NCBI GenBank assembly: GCA_023079485.1
Contig: CM041084.1
Span: 20,984,609 to 21,048,608, forward strand
Source of the DNA: Archilochus colubris
Lineage: Eukaryota > Chordata > Aves > Apodiformes > Trochilidae
Direction: 5' to 3'
DNA: 64,000 nt
Below, in pieces: positions 12,802 through 26,100 of this stretch; position 1 is the first letter of the stretch, and every line of letters starts with the position of its first letter. The translations under genes and the position numbers were made by a program. The notes under the pieces were generated by a model, which was not told where the DNA came from, did no database searches, and saw nothing but the letters and a program-made list of their open reading frames with translations.

Positions 12802-14020
12802 GTAAGTCAATGCACCACAAAGGAGCCACTAATATTAATGAAAGCTCAGTTTTCTCAGGACTAGTAAACATTGTCTGGAGTCAGTGTCTGGAGTTTGTTT
12901 GTACAGAACCTCCCTCCTCAAAGGGTTCAGAAAAAACAGCTTTCAAAACATCAATGTCTATTGTACAAACCAAAAGAGGGACATGTTCCTGTGGAAAACT
13001 GCCACTGCAGATCTGTTGGCCTTCAGTGGTCAGCCACTCCCTGAATTTTCTTCTTTAAGAAACATTTATGGTACTTGATCATTGTCTGATGATGTTGATG
13101 CTATCAGAACTACAGACACTTGCTGTGGATGTCATCAGTAATCAGAGGTGCCATATCATTAGTAACATACAGCTGTGCTGATGTGAACCAGTGTCATACA
13201 TTTGCTTTCACTGTGCAAGACATGTTGGTGCTAGCATGGGCCTTTAGCACTATGGCTAAAGCATGGCTTTCTGAGAACACAGTCCAAGAAGTGCAGGTTT
13301 TGCTTTGCATTCTGCCACACCACAGTGAGTTTCAGGCAGTCTGGAAGTGCACTTTCCATTGGGTTGTATGGAGTATTGAAAGCCATTGACCCAGTTTATT
13401 TGTAACAACTGACCTCCTCTCTAAATGGAGGGAAATCATGTCCCATGAGATGGAATCACTCATTGCTCTGGCTGGTGCTAACACAAATGAGAAAGAACAA
13501 ACATTTTCTTTGCAATTGGTGAATCCACATATATGCAGAGCTGGACATGAAATTTAATTATTAATTATTTCCCACTGTACTGAAACACCTTGGTCTTTGC
13601 ATGGAAATAAAAGGAAAAACAAAACAAAGAAAAACAGAAGGAAAGGTACCATGATATCCTAAAATGCAGAGATGTTCTTTGAGCAGAGCAGACTTGAAAG
13701 AAATTATATGGGATGTTCCAGAGGAAAAGCTTTTCACATCTGGTTCTTCTCACACAGTCATGTGCTGCCACAGTAACAATGGGAGGTTGAAATAGCCTGA
13801 CCACCCAAAAGATACCATGGTTAGAAAGAGTTGGCTAAGGGTTCTTCTGGCCATCTACCACCCCTGGATGAGGATTCTCAAGTGTTTCTTGTGCAGGGGC
13901 TGAGGGCTAGTTATGATCAGGAATGTTGCCAGGAAGAGAAGGAAAACAGAAGGTGAAGTGTAGCTCTGAAGATATTTTCCACCAGTCATGTGTGTTACAC
14001 CACACTGCAGCTGCTTGTCT
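12802..14020. other. Unique non-coding DNA
   Basis: AT-leaning sequence, no recognised repeat and no second exon that would pair convincingly with the candidate exon to its left. An ATTAATTATT patch lies near 13556-13570. Confidence 0.5.
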
Positions 14021-14035
14021 CTTTTTTTTTTCTTT

Positions 14036-14067
<32 letters not shown>
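14021..14067. repeat. Poly-pyrimidine/poly-T tract
   Basis: A T-rich tract with a few C interruptions ends in about 30 uninterrupted T residues (14038-14067). If it is a retroposed poly-A tail, the source transcript would lie to the right on the minus strand. No AATAAA signal or recognisable processed gene is seen there, so simple microsatellite growth is equally likely. Confidence 0.8.
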
Positions 14068-14073
<6 letters not shown>

Positions 14074-14689
14074 CAGAACAGTATGGGCCAGCAGGAAAAA
14101 TATAGAAAAATATGTGATTAGAAAGGAAATGGTTGATGGATGGACTGTTAGAGAAATTACCTTGCCACCATCTCCACAGTTGTGGTCATTCCTTTTTAGC
14201 TGGGAGGGAGAATTGAAAAAGCAACTACCTTGCACCTGCCTAAAAATAAGGATGCAGATGAGCACCAAGACATGTATTAAAATATGTAATTCTGTAGCTG
14301 ATGACTGGAGAATTATCCCCAATGCAGTGCTGCTTCCAGATTGTAATCCAGTGAGGGCTGAGGATGCCAGGTACCCAAGCAGGCTGGCTAAACCCAGCAT
14401 CACTAGTTCTCAGCTGTCCTCCCGTATATTTCTGTCCAGTACCAGACAGTACTCAGTTACTCTTCTGCACAAATTAAATCCATGGTACTGGTATCCAGTG
14501 CAAAAATCCTGTCCAGCTCACCCAAATACAGACAAGAGCAGGGGCACCACTGGAAAGATGGGTTTATCTTGGTACCCTTTGACTTAATTCAAGACTGCAT
14601 GGCATTCCTGTGACTGGGTTCCAACACTTCCTTTGGCACAGGTGCAAGGACTGATATTTTCTCATTCTTTTTCCTTACAGAGCTGAGGC

Positions 14690-15257
14690 ATCCAGGACAG
14701 CACAGTTTAAATCTACCTGGACTTGTGCAAAGTATTTGATACTGTCCCCACACAACATTCATGTCTAAAATGGAGAGACTTGGATTTGACAGGTGGACCA
14801 CTTATGTCCCTGACATAAGACAGTAATGGACCTGCTGAAGCAGGCCATGAAGATGATCAAGGGCATGGAGCACCTCCTGTATGAGGACAGTCTGAAAGAG
14901 CTGGGGTTGTTTAGTCTGGAGAAGAGAAGGCTCTGGGGGAAACGTTATAGGTGTCTTCCAGTACATAAAGGGGACCTACAGAAAAGCTGGAGAGGGAGCC
15001 CTTCTGAATCCTCTAAGATGGGAAGTTCTGCCCCTTTTTACAGGGGCATGTAGTGATAGGACAAGGGAGAACAATCTCAGACTGGGACAATCGATTTAGA
15101 TGAGGTATTAGCACAAAATTCTTTACTGTGAGCTGGTGAGACATTGGAACAGGTTGCCCAGAGAAATGATGGCTGCCCCCTTCCTAGAAGTCTTCAAAGG
15201 GGGACTAGATAATCTTTAATGTCCCTTACAATCAAAAACATTCTATGATTCTATGAA
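14690..15257 (+). repeat. CR1 LINE, 5'-truncated, with reverse-transcriptase remnant
   Basis: The left part keeps a piece of the CR1 reverse transcriptase, recognisable as TTTGATACTGTCCC, in the usual 'DTV' stretch. It is followed by the end of ORF2 (peptide MKMIKGMEHLLYEDSLKELG, then LFSLEKRRLW) and the 3' untranslated region, finishing at the tandem ATTCTATGATTCTATG end at 15240-15256. The join between the RT piece and the ORF2 end skips sequence present in full elements, so there is an internal deletion. Frameshifts make it non-coding today. It encoded the replication enzyme of the LINE and is now fossil. Confidence 0.92.
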
Positions 15258-15689
15258 GTGGTGTGCAATGATACAGCCAGTACGAGGCTATGGCAAACTA
15301 CTGGAGCATGACCCACAAATAGAAACTAGCTGGATGCAGCCAGCATGTGAACAGGATGGTGCCTCTGTGAAGTGGCCACACATCAGGACAGCCAAATATC
15401 CTGGTTATCCTCAGCAGAATACAAAGCAGCTGGGAAACACCAAAATAATTCCCCATATAGATACCACCACACTTGGACTCTAAAAGAAGAAAAGCTGCAT
15501 CTGTACTCATTGCCAGTATTTTAAAGACATTTAAAATAGTGCAGTTTAGTAACTTCATTATCCTAAAATTACAAAAAAATTGCAGAAAAGCATACTCTTT
15601 GTAGCTGGACAAGTCTGCTGAAGGTGGTCTTAAGCATGATATCCTAAATATCCGCTACTGAGACCCTGCTGCCTTCATAAAGAGTCAAA

Positions 15690-15755
15690 GAAGCATGAGA
15701 TAAAGAAGACCTGCAAGGTCATCCAGTCCATCTCCCTGACAGTGTTTGTTGTTTT
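15690..15755 (-). repeat. Possible older CR1 remnant
   Basis: The words AAGGTCATCCAGTCCATCTC and CCTGACAGTG resemble the reverse complement of the 3' region of older CR1 subfamilies. Nothing clearly CR1-like continues beyond it, so this may be a heavily decayed fragment. Confidence 0.4.
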
Positions 15756-18700
15756 TTTCCTCCCTGGTTTCCCATGTCTTAATTTAAACTTGTCCTTACT
15801 TCCTTCCTCCTTATCAACCATATGAATCTCCTTTAAAATAACTGCCTTCCTACCCAGTATCAGATCAGATAATAGAGTATGCATTTCATGTCTTTCTCTT
15901 GTAGAACCTGAAGTTAATATGTTTCCATTAAGAGCTCAATTGCAATTCATCACTGTTGTCCCCATTTCTTCACTTTTGCTTGTTCTGTGCACTTTGCTTT
16001 TTTACAGCTGTGGCAAATAGTCCTCCTCCCCCTTACCCACTCACCTGTGAACTTTCTCTTTCATTTGGTCACATAACTTTTAAATCCTCTTTTTAACTGT
16101 TAGTGAATAATTGGATCTGCATCTGATTTGATTTTCATGAAAGCCAAGAGTGATGGAGTTCTTGGGCCAACATAATATGTCTGGTTTTACTTGTTTTTCA
16201 TCCAAATCCTGCTCTTTCTTGCTTGCAGGTTCATTAGTTTGCTTCCTTTATAATTCCCTTGAGGCAAACAATAATGTTGTTTCTTGCTTTTTCTTTCCTT
16301 GTTCTAGCTGGTAAACATTTAATCTACTTGTACATGTAGACTATAAATCTACAATGCTTCTATCATTGTTTCTTGTAATACTTTTATTTTCACCCCAAAG
16401 CCTGGGTTATTTCTTGTGTGGAAAAGCTGCCCTGACATTTTCTAAAGGAAGTTGACCTCGGGATAACAAGTGCTAGTTACAACTAAAAAGTAACAAGCAG
16501 TCACCAATAACTGCCCGGCTACTAACTCTTGTCTTTCCCTTGTCTTCTTAATTGGGCTCATTTAAAATGTTATTGGTAATTATAGCAGTTTTTCAATAGA
16601 TTCCAGGCTCCTGTAGCATAAAAAATAGGAAAAAATGCCATTACCAGCTCCATTATTTCCCTAATATGTAATTATAGGTTATAATCAACTGCTAAGATAG
16701 CCTTGTAAGCATTCCAGTCCTGAAGCAGGAGAAACCATAGTGAAGGAAAGTCATTTTCTCACCTTTATATGCTGACTGTTCAAACAGCCATGTAAAAATA
16801 CGAATATGAATAATGGCTGTGTGCAAAAGCCAAGGAGTCCTCAGTATTTTGCAGTGCCTTTAACTGCATTTTTGATTTCCCAAAGATACAAGAAAATTTG
16901 AATATTCTAAGGCTGTTTTCTTTGGCTTGGTCAAAATGTTTTTAATATACAGCTGCCTTAAGCTAATGAAGACTGGGCAGGCTGCTCACAGTACTCGATG
17001 CACTTAAGATGGAGAGGCTATCTATCCTCTGTAACAAGTATCTAAGGTTATCTTTTTTGCTGAGCTTCAGAGCAAAGATGCATTCCAAAGCTGGCCCTTT
17101 CTAGAATGCTTTAGTGGCTTTTGAATTATTATGAAGCTGGCCATCATTGCAGGGTTAGATTCCAAAAAACTACTTTTGTCCCCATTTGCTTGAAAAAAAC
17201 CAAAGACACTTTCTGTGTCCAAGAGCTTCCCAAACAAAAGCTGAAACAAAGTCCTTTGACTTTATCAAGAGAAAATGCTCTAACTTCACTCAAACGAAAT
17301 ATTCTGGTAAATCCAGGTTAGTATTTCTAAAATTCAACTTCAGAGAATACTTGGTATACAGGGGTATGAATTTTGACTTTTTGTTCCAACTGGAGATGAA
17401 ATCAACTTCAGAAGTCCAATTTTTTTTCTCCTTCTCAGAACAGAACTTCAGAATTCCAACCAGCAGATTCCCATTTACAGTGCAGATTTCCTGTCTGCTC
17501 CACAACCTTCTCAGGAGTTCAGGGCTAAAACTTTCTGCACCCCTACTTAGCAGATCAACTGATTAAAACAGTATCTGATCCTTAGTAACTAAAGGCTATA
17601 GCTTTAAAAAAAACCACCATAATTTCCCTCTGCCCCTTATTTTTGTTTGCCCAAGGGATTGTAGAAAAAGCAAATATTATCTATGGACATTTTTTTGGTT
17701 TTCAAAGGCCACATACACAAAGCTCCCCCCTCCCTGGAGTTGCAACTCTTTTCCCTATAGCTCTCTGTGATATCTCACATATCCTTCCTCTTGTTATTTG
17801 TCATACATCTTCCAAGATAAACACAACTGCAGAACCACAGGATAGCTTCAGATTGCAAGGATTAGGATCAAAAAGTAGATTAGTGTTAGGCCAGAGGCAA
17901 CACTGCTGCACATGGGGATTTAAGTTAAATCTTTCTAAAAGGCTATTTTTTTCCTTTCTCCTGTAAATACTAGAGCAATGTTCACAACAATGCCTTCATG
18001 TTTTTCAAGCAGCAGCCACTTCAAGTTTTGATGAAAACAGAAAATTCCTGACAAAATTTTTAGTGGGAAAGCTTCATCCCATAAATGCACTATGAGAGAA
18101 CACTCCAGGGGGTGTGGGATGGTTATTGGTATAGTCAGGAGGACAAAATCCTGTTCTGTTGGGCTTGATTTGTGTTTCTCAGATGGGAGGTGGGGGGAAC
18201 TGGAATTTCAGTTCAGACTGTTCCTGTGTAAATTAGTATGTGGTTGTGATTGCACAAGTTGGCATAACCCAGATGCTGCGTTGCCTAAGCATCCAGCATG
18301 AAAGAAACAAATGGCTTCATATCATCATAGCACTGTTGCTCAGTTCCTAAAAAGCCTCTTCAGGTCAACAGAAGTATGAGTTTACCAAACTCTACAGACG
18401 ATGGAAAATTAAAAGAAAGCTGTACAAATAACTTCGGACAAAAGTCAAGTTGACTGCTCCAGCCAGCTGCCCCCTGACTGGTGTGTCTCTTAATAGTTAT
18501 TCACTTCCAATATCCATAAAGTAAGAATTCCCTGATTTTGGACTAAATGTAGTTGAATGGCATGCATGAGATCTGCTCGCACAAAAGATCCCGATTTCCA
18601 TTTTATACCACCGTTGTTTTAATCAGCTGTGGAGATGGAGATATAAAAAGGAACCTGACCTGAGTTAGGGTCTGTAAACAGCACTTCTGGGCCACTTCAC

Positions 18701-19050
18701 TGGCTAGAGGATGTTTCAGGTAGTGGTGTGTAATCACGGTCAAGCAGAGGAGCCAAGGAAAGCTGTTCTAATTGTTCTAATGTTGCTTTCATTATGAGTA
18801 AGATACAGATGAAACATGAAGTTAAAAAAAAAAGTAAATAAAAACATTTAGAACTTGGAGGGTGCTTATGCTTACACACAAATGAAAGCACTTTCTGAGT
18901 GTAGAAATAAACATGCAAAAAGCTTGTAGGAAGACACAAAAATGCCGAGAGGAAAAAAATAGGCAGCACAAAAGTTACAGTAATTTTTAATGGATAAGGT
19001 GAGACCTAGGAATTTGCTTTTTCCTTTAAACTGGAACTAACAAGATTGAT
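15756..19050. other. Unique AT-rich DNA, no gene seen
   Basis: Contains several AT-rich, homeodomain-like words, for example TGGTAATTATAG near 16574 and TGTAATTATAGG near 16666, in a stretch (about 16,530-16,740) without repeat character. It may be regulatory sequence, but I cannot judge conservation. No exon or RNA gene is recognised. Confidence 0.45.
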
Positions 19051-19059
19051 GCCTGCCCT

Positions 19060-19860
19060 GTGGCCAAGAGCTGTCCTTCGTGCCCTTGCCTACATTTTGC
19101 CAGAGGATTGGGCCGTGCCCACCCTCCGGGCGGCCGAGCGGAGGGCACGGTGGGCGCAGGGCCCGCAGGAGACCCTGGGGCACCCCGGACCCTCCCCTAA
19201 CCTGCTGGCAGCCGCCCCGCGGCACGGCCAAGGCCGGAGCAGCCCTCACAATGTGGGTCCCTGCGTGGCCGCCTCCGGCCTGGGGCTTCGGGAGAAAGGC
19301 CGGGTGTCCACAGGAGGTGGAGAAGCAGCAGAGATGTCCCTGCTCACCGCAGGGAGGTTTCCAACCAAACCATCTTACAATTCCACAACCGCCCAGGGAC
19401 CGCCAGCGGCTGCGGGAAGGCCCCGGGACCTCAGGGAGGGCTCGGGGAGGCGATGAGGCGAAAGGGCTGCACCCGACTGCGCTCCCTCCGCACTCCGCTC
19501 TCTCCGCCGAGTGAAAGCGGACTCGAGACACGGGGCGGGCGATGCTCGCACCGCAGCCCCCGCCCCGCGGCACCAACGCCGCCAGCGCCTCTGATCGGGT
19601 CGGGCTGGGGCTGCTGCCCTCCCCGCCCTCCGTCGCTCAGCAGCGGCGCTACCGTAGGCTGTGGCGCAGCGTCCCCCGGCGGCCGCCGCGCTGCCCCTCG
19701 GCGGAGCTGTGGCCGCTTCTGCCGCTCTGCTGTGAGGGGAGAAACCGCATCCCCCTGCTGCCTCCCTGCCTGCGCTCACCGGCCGCTTGCGAGTGGGGTC
19801 CTGCGGTGGGAGCAGTTGTGTCGCATTGTAAGTTTTGTGATGTGGTCGTTCTCTAGACGT
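19060..19860. promoter_or_regulatory. CpG island 1, promoter-like, no coding exon recognised
   Basis: About 800 bases of very GC-rich DNA dense in CpG (for example CCGGGCGGCCGAGCGG and GGCGGCCGCCGCGC), with abrupt edges against AT-rich flanks. In birds such islands usually mark transcription starts. Several frames are open on both strands only because stops are rare in GC-rich DNA; none has a recognisable domain. A plus-strand donor, ATT|GTAAGT, lies at 19827/19828, and a minus-strand donor-like CCG|GTGAGC lies at 19780/19779, so transcription could go either way or both. A long non-coding RNA promoter or a remote alternative first exon of the 57.6 kb gene are both possible. Confidence 0.75.
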
Positions 19861-20084
19861 GATTCCTAAATTTTTGGTATTTATCACCCCACGGATTGCC
19901 TCCCCCGTAGCCACCTGCCGGTCAGGATAAGGCATCGGTGCCCTGCTCCCACCCGGTGACACCATATCGGCTGTGACCTCACCAGGCTGAGGCCCGTCCG
20001 GTCCTGTCTCTGGAAGCAGTAAGTAATTTTAAATAATGCAAATAGTTGTCATGGCTAGAGAAGAGCACCAAAACGGGTGAAGGG

Positions 20085-20525
20085 TTTGGAGCACAAGTCT
20101 TGTGAGGAATGAATGAGGGAACTGCAATTTAGTCTGGAGAAGAGGAGGCCGAGGAAGAGACCTTGCAGCTCTACAACTACCTAAAGGAGGTTATAGTGAG
20201 GTTTTAGTGAGGTTTTACTGAGGTAGGGGTTGGTCTCTTCTCTCATGGAACTAGTGATCGGATGAGAGGAAATGGAGTCACGTTGTGTCTAGGGAGGTTC
20301 AGACTGGATATTAGGAAAAACTTCCTTGCAGAAAGGGTAGTCAGGCGTTGTTACAGGCTGCCCAGGGAAGTGGTGGAGTCACCATCCCTGGAGGTGTTCA
20401 AAAAACATGTGGACATAGCACTGAAGGTCATGGTTTAGTTAGCTGGTGGTGGCGGGTTGATGCTTGGAAGTGGTGATCTTGGAGGTCTTTTCCAACCTTA
20501 ATAATTCTATGATTCTGTGATTCTG
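20085..20525 (+). repeat. CR1 LINE 3' end
   Basis: It reads through the last part of ORF2 (TTTAGTCTGGAGAAGAGGAG) and the 3' region (AGACTGGATATTAGGAAAAA, CAGGCTGCCCAGGGAAGTGG, CCATCCCTGGAGGTGTTCAA), and ends with AATTCTATGATTCTGTGATT at 20505-20524. The match to typical bird CR1 is close, suggesting a younger copy than most others here. A small internal duplication (AGTGAGGTTTTAGTGAGG, near 20196) is present. No coding capacity remains. It sits just downstream of CpG island 1. Confidence 0.95.
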
Positions 20526-21978
20526 ATAGTCCACTGACCCCGCAGTACAGCTAGTGGGAGTCCAACTGATCCAAAGAAGTAACATCAAATATTCTTACTT
20601 AGTTATTTGCCATAAAATATGATTCATATTTGTAATTATAAATAAACTGAGGGTTTCCAAGAGGTTGAAAACAACGTGACTTTTTTCAGGGAAAAACAGC
20701 CATCTTGTAGCAAAGTCTATGGTGTGCATTTCTGGTGGAAAATACATTTATCTTATCAGAAATTGCCAGTTTTGTCTCTCTTTTACTATGGAAAAAGTCA
20801 TGGTTTACTTCATGAATCTAAAATTTGATGAGCTACAGAAAAATGAATAATGAGACTGGGAGACTTCTCTTAAAATTGTTGACTTTGCTACATTTTAATC
20901 TCTTTAAACTTTCCATTAATTTTTAAACCATGTCACTTACCAGATGATAACACTTATACAATTATTACGCACACTGTACATTTAAATGTAAATATAATTA
21001 AACTGTAAATGTCAGTCATTACAGGAGAGTAGCCCTACCCCTGTGATTTAATTAGTGTCTGCTGCTTAGTTGTACACAAACGGGAGTAATTGTCCCATTT
21101 CATACTAGGAATCTCCACTTTGTTACTGCACAAATTAACATCAGTTGCTGGAGGTGTAGTGATAAATATTTTGTCATTACATTTACTTAAGTCAAGGATG
21201 TTGGATTTTGGTGCTTATTCCTACATGAAAGTAATGAATTGTAGTTTGACTACAGGGGATATTTTTGGGCTGTTTATTACAAAGAAAGATAACGCAGTGA
21301 GCTGAAATGATTTTACTTGTCAGTCAAGATCTTTAAATTAGTTCCTGTAGTGTATGCTAAACATACCTATTGTATCTCAAAATACCTTTTAAAATTACTC
21401 AAAAATTTAAGGAGCTTTCAGGATATATGAATTGTTAAGCGGAGGCTCATTGATCACTCTTTGCATTCTCCAGTATCATTGTATATTTCAGGTTATTATA
21501 GTTATGGAATGGGCAAAATATTAATAATAAACAACAAGAGGTGCTAGTACATACAAAATACACTTTATTTTGTGTAGATGCCGAGGCTGTAGAACTCCAG
21601 GATGCTGTAGAGGAAAGTAAATCAGGACTTTTCAGACACAAAGAAATAACCACAGTTGCCAGTCATAATTGGAATTATATATTGAGCAATCAGGGCACTA
21701 TAAACTCTTGCAAAATGCTTCAGAAATCATTTGGACCATGTGAGGAGTCAGCAATGGAAGCTTCTCAAAAAAGCACAGATTCACAAACCACTTCTCACAA
21801 ACCAGTTCTCAAACCCACCATCTTCTTCTGGGTATAGTCGTCCAAGAATAAGCATTAGTTCCTCTGTTTTTCCTAAATGAAAATAGGTGCTCCTGTTTAC
21901 TTCACCAAAAGATTTTTTATCCCACTTTGCATAATTTGATTATTGTATGACTCAGGAGCTGAGGCTGATGTTGACTTT
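20526..21978. other. Unique AT-rich DNA
   Basis: No repeat family or supported exon. A 98-codon plus-strand open frame (21541-21837) follows a T-rich stretch ending in TAG, but has no donor or domain, so I do not call it a gene. Confidence 0.5.
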
Positions 21979-23114
21979 TGTTACGCCCCACAGGGTGGGT
22001 GCAGCACTGTCACATCTCACAAAGTGAACTCAGCTCCACACAGAGGTGGGGGCCAAACAAAATATCACTTCCCATGTAGTGGGCACAGGTAGGGTTCCCC
22101 AGAGTGGGGGTCGACTCAGGGAGATTCAGACTGGACCCCCTTGCTTTCTGAACTCCCTCAGAGAGGAGCCTCGGTGCAGCTGGGCTCAATCCTTCTCCTC
22201 CTCTAATTAATCTCTTTTAACAACCCATTCAGCAGATTAAGTTTGGGAATTCTCTGCATGGTACTTAGGGGTAAGGTTTTTACCCAGGAGTTGTATAAAA
22301 ACACAACTTTACTTAAAAGTGAGTAAGATTATAAAGCATGTGAGATTACACCTAGCAGAATTATAAATGATGGTACTTTCAAAGCAATGGATTACAATTT
22401 AGCAAAACTTAAGGAAGTTGTCAGAAGAACAGGTTACAACTAACAAAATTTAACAAAGCAAAAGGGAGTAAAACTTAACGAAGTTAGAAACTATGTTACC
22501 CTCATGTATTGAGATAAGGTTAGAAACAGAGACACAGAGAAAGAGAAAGATAAAGAAGAGATAGAGAAGATATCACCACCCTTGGATCCAGCGATGATCT
22601 TGGTAGGAAGTTCAGGTCTTTGGATGGCGGGCACGCATCCAGCACTTCAAATGTGCCTCTTTTATGCTGCCTGACCCCACTTTTTTGGGGGGGGCTTTGG
22701 CATGTCTTGCACAGCCAGGTGTTCACTTGATCCACACAGCAATAACCCTTATTCGTGCCCTTTCCAGTGGCTTTACCTGGGGCACACACACAAGATGTCA
22801 CTCTGCCTCTGCAGGGTGCAGCTCTCCTGCCCCTGTCCCTTATCAAACAAGGACAGTGTCCTGCCTGTCAGGGTGGCCATCAGACAGAGAGCTCCCCTTG
22901 CAAGGACAGTGTTCAGCTTATCAGGATGGCCACTAAAGGAGGGGCTGCTCCTGTGGGAATAGGGCCCCAATTATCAGTGTGGTTCCCCAAATGGGGGTCT
23001 CTCCTTGAGAGAATAGAGTCCATATGGCTTATCCAATGAGGCCTCCACCCGAGCACAGTGTTCACTTTGTCAGGGCAGCTGTTGTGAGACCAATATTCTT
23101 TTTGGGTTTCTACA
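21979..23114 (-). mobile_element. Solo LTR of an endogenous retrovirus
   Basis: On the minus strand the segment begins TGTAGAAACCC and ends GGGGCGTAACA, giving the TG...CA ends of an LTR. The flanking five bases are ACTTT on the left and ACCTT on the right, a target-site duplication with one change. Inside, the minus strand has a TATA-like GCATAAAAGAGG at about 22655-22666 followed by a lysine/arginine-rich purine tract and an AT-rich half, as expected for U3 then R-U5. No gag, pol or env sequence adjoins it, so it is a solo LTR left by recombination. The five-base duplication suits several ERV classes; I do not assign one. Confidence 0.72.
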
Positions 23115-26100
23115 ACCTTAGTGCTGCAAAGAGCAATCATTCTGGCTTGCAGTGGAAGGCTGTTGGGCCCAGTAATCCTTCTCTCCACTGCTCTAGGTGG
23201 CAGCTCTGGGATCCCATCTGCAAATCATTCAGATAAGTGACCTTGGTTCTGCATAAAATAATATCTTGCAACTATCCAGTTTTGGAATTTATATGTGGTT
23301 AGTGTCATAAATGGTAAACGATCTTTTATATATATACAAAACACAAAGGATAATCATAGGGTCAATGAAAAATTACAGTGAGGAATAGATACTGCGTGAT
23401 GGGAAACAGCACATTTGTTGGACAGCTCATTTGTAGCTGTCTGCGGAGAGGAAAGGGAGGGTAAGAGTCTGCCCACGTGTTAAAGATAACAGAAGTACCA
23501 GCAATAAAAATTCTAGATGTACTAAAAGCAGACAGAGCCCATAGTCCAGATAATGTATATCTGTAAGTTTGTAGGAGAGGCACATCTGCAGTCCTTTTAC
23601 TGACATTTTCTAGAAGTTCACAAGGGTCAGGAAGAGACTCCTGAAGATTAAGAAGTATCAGATTTGAATCACACTTTTTGAAGAGAGCAAAGGACAGGAA
23701 ACTATAAACTAGCAAAAGGAATATTGTAGAGAAACATGGACATTGCTTAAGTGATTTGGCTGAAGAGCACCTGTAAAGGTTCACTGTGATTAAGGAAAGC
23801 TAGAATGGTTTGTAATTCATTATACTCTTTGAGGTCTTTAGAGATATTACTGCTGTTGTAGTTCTTTATAGGAATGATGTCTGCTCTAAGTCAGATACAT
23901 TTATGTCTATCATAGTAATGTAAGTATGGTTAGTATGAAGCAAAAGCACTTACTGCATCTTTTGGACGCTCCAGCTGAAGTTTCTTCGGAGGTGCGAGAA
24001 AGGTTAAATGACAGTGACAGAGGCTGCTGTTTTCAGTAATATGATAGAGGTTAAAAATATAAAATACGAAAGAGGTAAAAAAAAAAAGACTATATTTTTC
24101 CAAATTATTTTTTTTCATTCTCTGTTTTAAATTCTGTTTTCATTAATATTTGGGATCATTATGAAAGTACTTTAAAATATTCTTCCATTGGTGTTTTTTT
24201 ACAGCAACACAATGAATCCTAATGTCTTGCAGTTAGAGCAAAATCAATTCCAGTGGCAAAGTCCATTGACATGACAACGCATTCCCTTCCAGCCAGAACT
24301 GAGAACTTGGGGAAGGGAGGTGAACACATAGTAAATATACTTGTGCCCCGTGCAGACCTTATGTGAAGCCAGTTCTGCATTTGTTGTTGCCCTTACAAGT
24401 GAGAGGTAAAATAGACCTGCACCAGGAACAGGTGTTTCTCCACCAGTCCTGCTTGCTGAGGTGAGGTTTTCTGCCAGGCTTTGCCAGGCTTTGAGGCAGA
24501 GGCCTTGTTTCAGTGAGACTCTTTAAGGGAATTTTTCTCCTTCTTTTCTGAGAGTTTTTCTCCAGCCATATATCTCATTCAAATAATTCTCACTGCATTA
24601 AGGAGCTATTCCTTTCCACTGTTCTATTAGGTCATCAGTTTCACTTTCTGCAGCAGCACCATCCCTTTGGAAACAGCAGAGGTTGAGGCTGGATGCTGCT
24701 GTGCAATACAGACCTGTCAAGAGAGGCTGCTGCTCCAGTACATCACAGGTGTGTGCACAGTCGGCTTTTCTAGCCCTTGAAGATACTGTGTTCAAGGAGC
24801 AAAGAACAACTAGCATTTCTGAACACTTCCCACCTTCTAGAAGCCTGATTAAACAGGGCTGGCTGCCAATAAGGAAGGAAAACAATTTTCTTATTGAAAT
24901 TTATTACAACTGTGTATTGGAACCTACTGGAAAATTACTTACTGCTCAGCATTGTCATTAACTCAGCAATAGATTTTCATAAGGTTTCTGTTTTCACAGG
25001 CTAAGTGCCAAATTCATCCCAGATGTAACTTTGTTAGGGTCAATACAACTACAATGAGAATAAATTTGGACCCATGATTTTAGGATCTCTATGTGTGGTG
25101 ACTTTTTCTGTAGTCCGTGTCACTATTAGCCTCAAACCATGTGAAGAACAATCTCTTTGTGTCACTGAAGTGTTCTTGAGTGGAGATTTTATGTAAAACT
25201 AAGCAGCTCAAGTTGGGGTACCTCTCCAGTGACCAGTTGCTCCACAGCCAGGAGCACTCTTCCTGGTACACCATGAACCAGGGGCAGATGAAGCTGGCAT
25301 GTAGCTGGGAGGAGGCTCTACAGCCCCATAGCTCTGTCCCTCATATTCCTTCAGGACAAATGCGTGGCTAAAGCCCCCTCAGATTGTTTGATAACTCACT
25401 TTTTCTCAACTTTAGAAATGGTAACTATAGTTTTGCAGAAGGGGTAGAGAAATCAAATAGGTAATCCTAAAAGGGGTAGATGGATTAAGATGTTGAAATT
25501 ATTTTGAAGTAGAACTATCATGAGAGCAGTCAAGAATACAGAGCACCAAACATTTCCAGGTTTCTTCTTAATGTTAGGTTCCTATGTTAAATTTAAATAG
25601 CATATCTTTCAGACATAATATAAATGAAGAAAACCTAATTTATGTGTCCAGACTAGTGAGGCTTTTTAAAAGTACAATGATGTCTGACAGTGCATGCTGT
25701 CCCAAGCTTTCATTCAGGTTCTTACCATGGAAAAGGGCACTCTTAACTTTTTACAGAGTTCAATTTCTGAAACCAGAAGCTCAGTACTCAGTACACTCAG
25801 TACTCCATGTTTCTTCTAATGAGCTCAAACAGCTCCTGTAAAAATACCATTGATTAGGCTTTTCTGTCCATAATCAGTGATGAGGATAACTTTACACCTG
25901 TGTTTAGTCAATGCTCACATTGACGAGCAAAGCCAGAAAGCACTTGCTCAATTTCTCTTCTGAGACAGTTACATTATCTCCACACAGTCTTTTAATTTCA
26001 GTGTTACACTCACATTAATATTTCTTTGCTTCATCACACACATTTACTTGCTTCATTAACGCTTTTTGTGTGCAATTGTACACAGAATCCACCTCATATT

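Noticed and set aside
13855..14403. 182-codon minus frame with hydrophobic segments and a lysine run
   Set aside because: The lysine run is the poly-T tract read backwards; the rest has no family match and no good start.
19375..19965. 196-codon minus-strand frame in CpG island 1
   Set aside because: Alanine/arginine-rich translation of GC-rich DNA; stops are rare there and no domain or splice-bounded exon supports it.
21541..21837. 98-codon plus-strand open frame with acidic stretch, preceded by a T-rich tract ending in TAG
   Set aside because: No good donor follows, no domain is visible and the start is not ATG in a supported context.
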